This document shows, piece by piece, positions 7,219-15,184 of a stretch of 52,365 nucleotides of DNA (the stretch's first letter is position 1; every line of letters starts with the position of its first letter). Origin of the DNA: Streptomyces toyocaensis (GTDB taxonomy: Bacteria > Actinomycetota > Actinomycetes > Streptomycetales > Streptomycetaceae); NCBI RefSeq assembly GCF_000725125.1, contig NZ_JFCB01000041.1, positions 1 to 52,365 of the forward strand, in the 5' to 3' direction. The notes beneath the pieces were generated by a model, which searched no databases, was not told the origin of the DNA, and worked only from the letters and a program-made list of their open reading frames with translations. The translations under genes and the position numbers were made by a program.

Positions 7219-9333
7219 TCAGCGGGTGCCCGCGCCCAGCGCACCCCGCTGCGGTGCGATCCCGCCCGGTACCGCCCGCTGCCGCGCCGGCGTGCCCGTC
7301 CAGCAGGTCCCGCGGCGTGCCAGCAGCCGTCGCAGCCACACCTCCAGGGCGACCAGGTCCGCCAGACCGTCCAGCGGCAGTGGCTCCCCCTCCGCCGCGC
7401 CCCGCAGGGCCTTGCGCACCACGCGCGCCTCGACCAGCCCCGCCTCCGCCAGCAACGGCGTGTCGAACAGCGACATCAGCGAGCCCGCCGCCACCCGCAG
7501 CCCTGTCCGTGCCGCGGCCGCCGAGGTGGCCGCGCCCGGCGCCCCCCACCCCGCCGGAAGCTCCCGCACCCCCGCCCCCTCCAGCACCGACCGCAGGATC
7601 GACGCCCGCGCCCCGGGCTGCACCCGCAGCGCCTCAGGCAGCGCCCGGCACGCCCGCACCACCTGGTTGTCGAGGAACGGCGCGTGCAACCGCTGCGAGC
7701 GGATCTCGGCCGCCTGCTCCAGCACCCGCAGATCCGCCGCGTGCCGGGCCAGCGCCGCCCGCGCCCGGAAGTCACCGGGCCGCTGCCCCGGCCCCACGTC
7801 CGAGCGTCGCGTCGACGCCTGGAGGCGAACCGATACTTCAGCCAGCGCCTCCCCGGTCAGCCAGCGCGCCGCCGGCCCTGGTCTCCCCCAGGTCAGCGCG
7901 GCCAGCGAGGCGTCCGCGGCGCCCGGTCCCTCATCGTCGAGCCGCCGGTGCAGCAGCCGCTCCGCGAGGTTCTCCAGGCCCGCCCGGTACGGCGTACGCG
8001 CGAGCCGGCGGGCCGCCGCGTACACCCGCGCGGGCACCATCACGGAGCCGTCCGCCTTCGCCAGCGCGGCGACCGGCCGCACGAGGTGCCGCCGCTTGCG
8101 GTCCATCAGCAGGTCTGCCAGCCGCGCCGGATGCGCGTCCAGCACCTGCTTCGCCCCGTACCCGGTGAAGTGGTCCGCGCTCCCCGCCGCCAGCCGCGCC
8201 CGGTGGCGGGCCACGGTCACCAGCGAGGGCCCCGGCTCGTCCGTCAGCGGCCCGTCGAGTTCGACGTACGGGAGCGTCGACTCCTCACCGGCCACCACCA
8301 CATGGTGGAACCGCGGATTGGCGGCGAGCGCCCCCGCCCGTTCCAGTTCGCCCTCGTCGCGCCCCCCTGCCGCCCCGCCCGCCGCGAGGTCGTTGAAGGT
8401 GACGGCGAGCAGACGCTCCCCCGCTCCCGTGCCGTGCCCCAGGACGGTCCCCGGCATCCCCGGCAGCCCCGCCGCCAGCAGCGCCAGCGCCGTGGACGCC
8501 GGCCCCCCGGACAGGTCCGCCCCGATCCCCGGCACCGGCGTCCCCCGGGCGGCCCGCCGCTCGGCGGGCCCCATCCCCGGCACGGGCCCGGGATCGATGT
8601 CGGCGCCCGGGACGTGCCGGGGGGCGGCCAGCCGGGTCCGTACGGCTTCCACCAGCGCGTCCCTAACGGCGTCCACCGCGTGGCCGGGATCGGCGGGCGG
8701 GGCGGCGACGGCCAGCGAGGCGACGGGTTCGTACCCGGCGATCTCACGGGCCCCCGCGCGGAGGATCAGCGCGTGCCCGGGCGGGACGCGCTTCACGCCG
8801 TCGTACGGCGTGGAGTCGTGCAGCGCGGCCGGTACGTCGGGCGCGGCGAGCAGCGCGGCGAGGTGTCCGAAGTCGAGGTTGGCCTCGATGAGGTCGGCGA
8901 GCGGCAGCGCGGCGGTGGCGTACGCCGTACCGCCCGCCCAGGGGGTGTGGAACACCGGCCGGGCGCCGGCGAGGTCGCCGCACACCGTGACCCGGCGCCC
9001 CACCCGCACCACCGCCGTGTAGCTACCGGCCCAGGCGGTCAGGTGCCGCAGCGCCCCGCCGCGCGCGGCGAACAGCGCGACACGCAGCTGTTCGTCGGAG
9101 GCCCCGCACGTGCCGAGGACGGCGATCCGGGTCTCCTCATCGGCCTCGACCACCCGCACCTCGTCGGGGCGCCAGTCGCCGACCGCCCAGAGCGGGTCGG
9201 GGTCGCCCCACAGCAGCTGGGAGCCCACGGGGTGCAGGGTCTCGCCGTCGACCCCCGTGGCGCCGGCGGAGCCGGTGGGGCCGAACCCCATGGCTCTCGC
9301 GGCGGTGCTGCTCCACCCCACCAACCACCGCAT
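7219..9333 (-). CDS. orphan asparagine-synthetase-like / lasso-cyclase-like protein
   Basis: The 704-residue protein has the two-domain layout of class B asparagine synthetases and lasso-peptide macrolactam synthetases. An N-terminal Ntn-hydrolase-like half (about 1-205, with RVPPGHALIL and WAGSYTAVV) precedes an adenylating half with DLSGGPASTALALL (273-286) and HFTGYGAKQVLDAHP. The start ATG at 9333 has a clean GGAGG five bases upstream, and longer readings of the frame are unlikely. Residue 2 is Arg, not the Cys needed for glutaminase activity, so it cannot be an ordinary glutamine-dependent synthetase. The usual SGGxDS loop has Ala where Asp is expected. No precursor peptide, RRE or leader protease is visible nearby. 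Function is unknown; a diverged amide-forming or inactive enzyme is possible. Confidence 0.8.
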   Translation of the reverse strand: MRWLVGWSSTAARAMGFGPTGSAGATGVDGETLHPVGSQLLWGDPDPLWAVGDWRPDEVRVVEADEETRIAVLGTCGASDEQLRVALFAARGGALRHLTAWAGSYTAVVRVGRRVTVCGDLAGARPVFHTPWAGGTAYATAALPLADLIEANLDFGHLAALLAAPDVPAALHDSTPYDGVKRVPPGHALILRAGAREIAGYEPVASLAVAAPPADPGHAVDAVRDALVEAVRTRLAAPRHVPGADIDPGPVPGMGPAERRAARGTPVPGIGADLSGGPASTALALLAAGLPGMPGTVLGHGTGAGERLLAVTFNDLAAGGAAGGRDEGELERAGALAANPRFHHVVVAGEESTLPYVELDGPLTDEPGPSLVTVARHRARLAAGSADHFTGYGAKQVLDAHPARLADLLMDRKRRHLVRPVAALAKADGSVMVPARVYAAARRLARTPYRAGLENLAERLLHRRLDDEGPGAADASLAALTWGRPGPAARWLTGEALAEVSVRLQASTRRSDVGPGQRPGDFRARAALARHAADLRVLEQAAEIRSQRLHAPFLDNQVVRACRALPEALRVQPGARASILRSVLEGAGVRELPAGWGAPGAATSAAAARTGLRVAAGSLMSLFDTPLLAEAGLVEARVVRKALRGAAEGEPLPLDGLADLVALEVWLRRLLARRGTCWTGTPARQRAVPGGIAPQRGALGAGTR

Positions 9334-9341
9334 CGCCGCCT

Positions 9342-9358
9342 CCACAGGCTGTGGACAA
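9342..9358. promoter_or_regulatory. dyad and DnaA box over the ribosome site of the cyclase-like gene
   Basis: CCACAG-G-CTGTGG (9342-9354) overlaps the edge of the GGAGG ribosome site of the leftward gene. The adjoining minus-strand TTGTCCACA (9358-9350) is a perfect Streptomyces DnaA box. Either could be chance; the position invites a test. Confidence 0.3.
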
Positions 9359-9933
9359 CCAGTGCACCGTACGAACCGGTTCCCCATGCTGCCATGAAGG
9401 AGGGGCTCGGGAGGGGTGCCGGAACCGTAAGTGCTCCGTCGAATGCGCCCCGGCGGATACACCCACCCTCGCACATCCCGACGCCGCCCCGGACCGAACA
9501 ACCGCGCGACGAACGGAGATCGCGGCACCGGCGCCACGCAACACACCACGCCGCCGCGACGCGAATGCGCCCCCAGGACGCGCCCCCATACCCCCCAACG
9601 CGCCGTCAACTACCAGGCTAGAAGCGCTGATGCACCCGAAAGAGTGGGGTCTACTTTCGGCCAATTCGGAGCGGTGAGGCCGCACTCGAACACGCTCCGT
9701 GCATGCTCTGCGCACCGCTGAACGGTGCGCGATCCGGGAGACGGAACGCGCCTCCCGGACCGTTCCGCCGCCCGCGGGGATGAAGGCGGCGGTGTCCCCC
9801 AGCCCACTGGATCCAGTACAGCGGGCCGACCCACGCACCGCCCATGGAATCGCTCCCGTGATGGCCGGAGAAGAGCGCACACACGGGCGCACGGCCACAC
9901 ACCGGGAGCACGCCGCAACTGCGCGTATCGGAC
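9359..9933. other. gene-free region between divergent genes
   Basis: About 740 bp separate the cyclase-like gene from the sporulation gene. Frames through it lack Streptomyces codon bias and good ribosome sites, and its GC content looks lower than that of the flanking genes. I see no tRNA or recognisable RNA motif. The right end carries the dyad and promoter listed separately. Confidence 0.5.
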
Positions 9934-9949
9934 CCGTACTTCAGTACGG
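9934..9949. promoter_or_regulatory. inverted repeat upstream of the sporulation gene
   Basis: CCGTACT-TC-AGTACGG is a perfect 7 bp dyad with a 2 bp centre, located 32 bp upstream of the predicted -35 box. It has the size of an operator for a dimeric regulator. No protein can be assigned. Confidence 0.4.
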
Positions 9950-9980
9950 ACCACAATCCCGCCATCCGGAAGAATGCCCC

Positions 9981-10009
9981 TTAACGCTTGGGATGCGGCG
10001 AACTACGCT
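9981..10009 (+). promoter_or_regulatory. candidate promoter of the sporulation gene
   Basis: TTAACG (9981-9986), a 17 bp spacer and TACGCT (10004-10009) lie 62 bp before the start codon. This is a plausible principal-sigma promoter. Confidence 0.45.
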
Positions 10010-10070
10010 GGGTTTACGAATGCCGCGTGGTTATGCCAGCGCGGCAGCCGTCTGTGTCGAGGGGTGGCGC

Positions 10071-11495
10071 ATGTCCAGGGAGCAACGCGGGCCGAACGAG
10101 AAGCTCGGCGCCGTTCTCGCCCTCGCGGGAATCTCGAACGCGGGCCTCGCGCGGCGCGTCAACGACCTCGGCGCCCAGAGAGGACTGACGCTTCGCTACG
10201 ACAAGACGTCGGTGGCGCGCTGGGTGTCGAAGGGAATGGTGCCGCAGGGTGCGGCACCCCACCTGATCGCCGCCGCCATCGGCCAGAAGCTGGGCCGTCC
10301 GGTGCCGCTCCACGAGATCGGGCTGGCGGACGCGGATCCCGCACCCGAGGTGGGCCTCGCCTTCCCCCGCGACGTCGGACAGGCGGTGCGCACCGCGACG
10401 GAGCTGTACCGGCTGGACCTCGCGGGCCGCAGAGCCGGCTCCGGCGGCATCTGGCAGTCGCTCGCCGGATCGTTCGCGGTGAGCGCGTACGCGACGCCCG
10501 CCTCGCGTTGGCTGATAACCCCGGCCGACAGTTCGGTGGCGCGTGAGGCGAGCCCCGCCGACGGTTCCGGCGCACCGCTGAAAGTCGGCCACAGCGACGT
10601 GCAGAAGCTGCGGGAGGCCGCCGAGGACGCCCGACGCTGGGACTCCAAGTACGGCGGCGGCGACTGGCGTTCGTCGATGGTGCCCGAGTGCCTCAGGGTC
10701 GAGGCGGCCCCGCTGCTGCTCGGCTCCTACTCCGACGACGTGGGCCGCTCGCTCTTCGGCGCCGCGGCCGAACTGACCCGTCTGGCCGGCTGGATGGCCT
10801 TCGACACGGGCCAGCAGGAGGCGGCCCAGCGCTATTACATCCAGGCCCTGCGCCTGGCCCGCGCGGCCGCCGACGTCCCCCTGGGCGGCTACGTCCTGGC
10901 CACGATGTCCCTCCAGGCGACCTACCGCGGCTTCGGCGACGAGGGCGTGGACCTCGCCCAGGCCGCCCTGGAGCGCAACCGGGGCCTGGCCACCGCCCGC
11001 ACCCTGAGCTTCTTCCGCCTCGTCGAGGCACGCGCGCACGCCCGCGCGGGGGACGCGCAGGCGGCCGGGACCGCCCTGAAGTCGGCGGAGAGCTGGCTGG
11101 AGCGGTCCCGCCCCGGTGACAGCGACCCGACCTGGCTCGGCTTCTACTCCTACGACCGTTTCGCCGCCGACGCGGCCGAGTGCTACCGCGACCTGAAGGC
11201 ACCCCGCCAGGTCCGCCGCTTCACCGAGCAGGCGCTGTCCAGGCCGACGGAGGAGTTCGTGCGCTCGCACGGACTGCGTCTGGTCGTCTCGGCGGTGGCC
11301 GAACTGGAGTCGGGCAACCTGGACGCGGCCTGCGAGCAGGGCGTCCGCGCGGTGGAGGTGGCGGGCCGCATCTCGTCCGCCCGCACCACCGAGTACGTCA
11401 AGGACCTCCTGCACCGTCTGGAGCCCTACGGCGACGAACCCCGCGTGGTCGAACTGCGCGAACGCGCCCGCCCCCTCCTGATGACGACGGCCTGA
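10071..11495 (+). CDS. sporulation-associated regulator (NsdA-like, TPR repeats)
   Basis: The protein has 474 residues. The N-terminal 60-70 residues look like a divergent helix-turn-helix (LGAVLALAGISNAGLARRVN, then a KTSVARWVSKGMVP stretch). The rest is helical with repeat-like segments rich in Ala, Arg and Leu (for example QRYYIQALRLARAAADVPLG), consistent with tetratricopeptide repeats. I recognise it as the Streptomyces family annotated sporulation-associated protein (SCO4114 type), related to NsdA, a negative regulator of differentiation. The ATG at 10071 is preceded by GAGGGG. Longer in-frame readings start in non-coding-like sequence. It probably regulates development by protein or DNA binding, but no direct target is visible. 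Confidence 0.8.
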   Translation: MSREQRGPNEKLGAVLALAGISNAGLARRVNDLGAQRGLTLRYDKTSVARWVSKGMVPQGAAPHLIAAAIGQKLGRPVPLHEIGLADADPAPEVGLAFPRDVGQAVRTATELYRLDLAGRRAGSGGIWQSLAGSFAVSAYATPASRWLITPADSSVAREASPADGSGAPLKVGHSDVQKLREAAEDARRWDSKYGGGDWRSSMVPECLRVEAAPLLLGSYSDDVGRSLFGAAAELTRLAGWMAFDTGQQEAAQRYYIQALRLARAAADVPLGGYVLATMSLQATYRGFGDEGVDLAQAALERNRGLATARTLSFFRLVEARAHARAGDAQAAGTALKSAESWLERSRPGDSDPTWLGFYSYDRFAADAAECYRDLKAPRQVRRFTEQALSRPTEEFVRSHGLRLVVSAVAELESGNLDAACEQGVRAVEVAGRISSARTTEYVKDLLHRLEPYGDEPRVVELRERARPLLMTTA

Positions 11496-11588
11496 CACCA
11501 CGGCGGCGCCCCGGCACCCCGGTGGGCCGCCCGTCGCGGCGGCCGTTGTCAGTGGCACGGTGCACTATCGACGCGGGAGGTGGTGCAG

Positions 11589-12806
11589 GTGCTGGTGGCG
11601 CGGTCGCACGACTGTGACGTGCTGGTGATCGGCGGCGGGATCGTCGGCCTGTCGACGGCGTACGCGCTCAGCCGCGCGGCTCCGGGCACCCGGGTGACGG
11701 TGCTGGAGAAGGAGCCGGGCCCGGCCCGGCACCAGACGGGACGCAACAGCGGCGTCATCCACAGCGGCGTCTACTACCGCCCCGGCTCCCTGAAGGCGCG
11801 GTACGCGGTGCGGGGCGCCGCGGAGATGGTCACGTTCTGCGCGGAGTACAGCATCCCGCACGCCGTGACGGGCAAGCTGATCGTCGCCACGTCCCGCGAG
11901 GAGCTCCCCCGTCTGCACGCCCTGGCCCAGCGCGGCCGGGAGAACGGCATCGCGGTCCGCGAGCTGTGCGGCACGCAGATCGCGGAGTACGAGCCGGAGG
12001 CGGACGGCCTGGCCGCCCTCCACGTCGGCACGACCGGCATCTGCGACTTCGCCGCGGTCGCCCGCCGACTGGCGGAGGCCTCCGGCGCGGAGATCCGCTA
12101 CGGGGCACGGGTGGTGCGCGTCGACCGCCGCCCCGACCGGGGAGTGGCCGTCCTGACGGCCGGCGGCGACGTCGTGCGCGGGCGGGTGCTGGTGAACTGC
12201 GCCGGTCTGCACTGCGACGAGATCGCCCACCGCACCGGCGACGATCCCGGGGCCCGGATCGTGCCGTTCCGCGGCGAGTACTACGAGCTCGCCAGGCCGG
12301 AGCTGGTGCGCGGTCTGGTCTATCCGGTGCCCGACCCGGCGTTCCCCTTCCTCGGCGTCCACCTCACCCGGGGCGTCGACGGCGGTGTCCACGTCGGCCC
12401 CAACGCGGTGCCGGCGCTCGCCCGCGAGGGATACGACTGGCGCACGGTGCGGCCGCGCGAACTGGGGGCGACCCTGTCCTGGCCGGGTTCCTGGCAGCTG
12501 GCCCGCCGCCACTGGCGGTACGGCACCGGCGAACTGCACCGCTCGCTGTCCAGGAGCGCCTTCACCCGGGCGGTGCGCCGGCTGCTGCCCGCGGTGCGGG
12601 AGGACGACCTCGTGCCGACGGCCGCCGGCGTGAGGGCGCAGGCGGTACTGCGGGACGGGACCCTGGCCGACGACTTCCTGATCCGGGAGGGTCCCCGCGC
12701 GGTGCACGTGGTGAACGCGCCGTCCCCCGCGGCGACGGCCTCCCTGCCGATCGGGCGCGAGATCGCGCGGCGGGCGATGGCGCAGCTCACTGCGCAGGTG
12801 CGGTGA
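11589..12806 (+). CDS. lhgO: FAD-dependent L-2-hydroxyglutarate oxidase-like enzyme
   Basis: A DAO-family flavoprotein of about 405 residues. The dinucleotide fold DVLVIGGGIVGLSTAYALSR is near the N-terminus. It is followed by the LhgO signature HQTGRNSGVIHSGVYY, which contacts the flavin, and by FRGEYYEL, which is typical of LhgO. Known members oxidise L-2-hydroxyglutarate to 2-oxoglutarate and pass electrons to the quinone pool. Start choice: GTG codons at 11580, 11583, 11589 and 11595 are in frame. The ribosome site GGGAGG (11575-11580) gives best spacing to 11589. It is followed after 44 bp by trmB on the same strand. The exact substrate is inferred from family motifs. Confidence 0.85.
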   Translation: MLVARSHDCDVLVIGGGIVGLSTAYALSRAAPGTRVTVLEKEPGPARHQTGRNSGVIHSGVYYRPGSLKARYAVRGAAEMVTFCAEYSIPHAVTGKLIVATSREELPRLHALAQRGRENGIAVRELCGTQIAEYEPEADGLAALHVGTTGICDFAAVARRLAEASGAEIRYGARVVRVDRRPDRGVAVLTAGGDVVRGRVLVNCAGLHCDEIAHRTGDDPGARIVPFRGEYYELARPELVRGLVYPVPDPAFPFLGVHLTRGVDGGVHVGPNAVPALAREGYDWRTVRPRELGATLSWPGSWQLARRHWRYGTGELHRSLSRSAFTRAVRRLLPAVREDDLVPTAAGVRAQAVLRDGTLADDFLIREGPRAVHVVNAPSPAATASLPIGREIARRAMAQLTAQVR

Positions 12807-12850
12807 GGGCACGGCGACGGCCCGCCGGGGCCCCGTAAAATCGAGGCACT

Positions 12851-13687
12851 GTGTCTGACTCCGTGAGCACCCCCGAAGCGCCGCACCCCGCCGACACGCC
12901 CGGTGCGTCGATCCGCCGTACCCGGGCCAAGGGGGAGCCGCGGTTCCCGGACGGGCCGAAGGCCGATCCGGCCGGATCACACTTCGAGCGGCGCATCCGC
13001 AGTTTCCAGCCGCGCCGCAGCCGCGTCACCACCGGCCAGGCGGACGCCCTGCAGCGGCTGTGGCCCCGGTGGGGTTTCGACGTCGACGGCGGGGGGTCAC
13101 TCGACCTCGCCGGGTTCTTCGGCAACGACAACCCGGTCGTCCTGGAGATCGGCTTCGGCATGGGCGAGGCGACCGCCGCGATGGCCGCCGCCGACCCGGC
13201 CACCAACATCCTCGCCGTGGACGTCCACACCCCCGGTCAGGGCAACCTCCTCAACCTCGCCGACCAGCGCGGCCTGACCAACGTCCGGGTGGGCAACGGC
13301 GACGCGATCATCCTGCTGCGCGAGATGCTGGCCCCCGGCTCCCTGGACGGACTGCGCGTCTACTTCCCCGACCCGTGGCCCAAGAAGCGGCACCACAAGC
13401 GCCGGCTGATCCAGCCGGACTTCCTCACCCTCGCCGCGACCCGGCTGCGACCGGGGGCCGTCGTGCACTGCGCCACCGACTGGGAGCCGTACGCGGAGCA
13501 GATGCTGCAGGTGCTGACCGAGCATCCCGCGTTCGAGAACACGCAGGCGGACGGCGGTTTCGCGCCGCGTCCCGGGTTCCGTCCGCTGACCCGTTTCGAG
13601 GGGCAGGGACTGGACAAGGGTCATGTCGTGAACGACGTGCTCTTCCGCCGCGTACGGCACGAGGAGCGGACCGGAGACCGAGCCTGA
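12851..13687 (+). CDS. trmB: tRNA (guanine-N7-)-methyltransferase
   Basis: The 278-residue protein methylates G46 of tRNAs using S-adenosylmethionine. The AdoMet-binding motif VVLEIGFGMGEATAAM is followed by acidic-loop elements (NILAVDVH, VGNGDAI) and the diagnostic YFPDPWPKKRHHKRRL motif, which carries the catalytic Asp. The first 60 residues are a poorly conserved, charged extension common in actinobacterial TrmB. GTG at 12851 follows a TCGAGG ribosome site. It lies between the LhgO-like gene and the PrsW-like gene, all rightward, so co-transcription from upstream is plausible. Confidence 0.95.
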   Translation: MSDSVSTPEAPHPADTPGASIRRTRAKGEPRFPDGPKADPAGSHFERRIRSFQPRRSRVTTGQADALQRLWPRWGFDVDGGGSLDLAGFFGNDNPVVLEIGFGMGEATAAMAAADPATNILAVDVHTPGQGNLLNLADQRGLTNVRVGNGDAIILLREMLAPGSLDGLRVYFPDPWPKKRHHKRRLIQPDFLTLAATRLRPGAVVHCATDWEPYAEQMLQVLTEHPAFENTQADGGFAPRPGFRPLTRFEGQGLDKGHVVNDVLFRRVRHEERTGDRA

Positions 13688-13741
13688 GACCGGGTTCCGG
13701 CCCGCACGCAGTCCTGCCCCTCCCTCGTTAGGGTCGATTCC

Positions 13742-15088
13742 GTGGCCACCAGCCCTCCGTACCCGACGCACCCCGGTGAAGCCCCCGGCGGGACGCCGCG
13801 GCACCCGCACTGGTGGCAGCGCCCCGGGGTGCGTCACGGCGCGCTGATCACCCTGCTCATGCTGTCCGGCCTGGTGATCCTCGCCCTGGTCCGCGAGCAG
13901 ACGGGGACGCGCGGGTTCCTGGTCGGACTGGGGCTCGCCGTCCTGCCGGTGCCGCTGCTCCTGGCCGCCTTCCGCTGGCTGGACCGGGTCGAGCCGGGTC
14001 CCTGGCGGAACCTGCTGTTCTCCTTCGCCTGGGGGGCGTGCGCGGCGGCGCTGATAGCCATCGTGGCGAACAGCTTCGCCACGCAGTGGATAGCGAGGGC
14101 GACCGCCGACCCGACCGGCGCCGACACCCTGGGGGCGACCGTCATAGCGCCGGTCGTGGAGGAGTCCGCGAAGGCCGCGGCCGTCCTCCTAGTCTTCCTG
14201 TTCCGCAGACGTGACTTCACCGGGATCCTCGACGGCGTGGTGATAGCCGGGGTCACGGCCACCGGGTTCGCGTTCACCGAGAACATCCTCTACCTCGGCA
14301 CCGCCTTCGGCACCGACCAGCTCACCGGCGACAGCGGCATGGCCTCGGTGACGGCGGCGACCTTCTTCGTCCGCATCGTCATGTCGCCGTTCGCGCACCC
14401 CCTGTTCACCGTGCTCACCGGGATCGGTTTCGGCGTCGCCGCGCTGTCCACGGACCGGCAGCGGGTGCGGCGCGTGCTGCTCCCCTCGGGCGGACTGCTC
14501 CTCGCGATGGGCATGCACGCCCTGTGGAACGGCTCCACCACGCTCGGCGAGTACGGCTTCATCGCGGTGTACGCGGCCTTCATGGTGCCCGCGTTCGGAC
14601 TGCTGACCTGGCTGGTGGTGTGGACCCGCCGGCGCGAGCTGCGGACGGTGCGGGCGGAGCTGCCCGTGTACGCGGTCGTCGGCTGGCTCACCCCGGCGGA
14701 GCCGTTCGCCCTCGGCTCGATGCGGGCGCGGCGCCTCGCCCGGCGGTACGCGCGCCGGTACGGGGGGAAGCGGGCGGCGCGCGCCGTCGCGCAGTACGAG
14801 GCGTACGCGACCTCGCTGGCGTTCCTGCGGCACCGGGGCCGGCGAGGGCGGGCCGGGCCGGAGTTCGTCACCCGGGAGCGGGAGCTGCTGCTGGAGCTGT
14901 GGCACCGGCGCGGTGCGGCCCGTCCGGCCCTGGACCACGCGGCCCGCCTCACCGCGCCGCCCGTCCCGTACGCCCCTCGGCCGGCGCACCGGGCGTACGG
15001 GCATCCGCCGTACGGTCATCCCGCGCACGGGCGCCCGCCCTACGGGCATCCCTACCCCGCCCACGGGCCCGGCGCCCACCGCGCCTGA
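13742..15088 (+). CDS. PrsW-family intramembrane metalloprotease
   Basis: The 448-residue polytopic membrane protein belongs to the PrsW/M82 group. Family residues are visible: the EESAK motif (PVVEESAKAAAVL), FTENILYLG, an FAHPLF motif and HALWNG, which together supply the Glu and His residues of the metal site. PrsW in Bacillus performs site-1 cleavage of an anti-sigma factor. Here the substrate is unknown. The last 90 residues are soluble, and the final 35 are a low-complexity Tyr-Gly-His-Pro tail with repeats such as YGHPPYGHPAHGRPPYGHP. TAGGGT seven bases before the GTG start could be a -10 box for a leaderless message or part of the ribosome site; no clear -35 is present. Confidence 0.88.
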   Translation: MATSPPYPTHPGEAPGGTPRHPHWWQRPGVRHGALITLLMLSGLVILALVREQTGTRGFLVGLGLAVLPVPLLLAAFRWLDRVEPGPWRNLLFSFAWGACAAALIAIVANSFATQWIARATADPTGADTLGATVIAPVVEESAKAAAVLLVFLFRRRDFTGILDGVVIAGVTATGFAFTENILYLGTAFGTDQLTGDSGMASVTAATFFVRIVMSPFAHPLFTVLTGIGFGVAALSTDRQRVRRVLLPSGGLLLAMGMHALWNGSTTLGEYGFIAVYAAFMVPAFGLLTWLVVWTRRRELRTVRAELPVYAVVGWLTPAEPFALGSMRARRLARRYARRYGGKRAARAVAQYEAYATSLAFLRHRGRRGRAGPEFVTRERELLLELWHRRGAARPALDHAARLTAPPVPYAPRPAHRAYGHPPYGHPAHGRPPYGHPYPAHGPGAHRA

Positions 15089-15122
15089 CGCGGCGGGGCG
15101 AACGGCCCCGGAAAACACCTGA

Positions 15123-15164
15123 CCGGCAGCCCTGACGTCGGGGGGGCGTCGTCGGGACTGCCGG
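15123..15164. terminator. hairpin between convergent genes
   Basis: Fifteen-base arms (15123-15137 and 15150-15164) pair with one mismatch and one wobble around a 12-base loop. It lies between the PrsW-like gene and the M23 peptidase, which converge, so it may serve both. There is no T-tract, as is common in Streptomyces. Confidence 0.65.
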
Positions 15165-15184
15165 GATTCAGGGGGCGGTGGGGC

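Noticed and set aside
6697..9621. A 974-codon rightward open frame opposite the cyclase-like gene
   Set aside because: The product is Arg/Pro/Gly-rich nonsense. The leftward frame has recognisable domains and a clean ribosome site.
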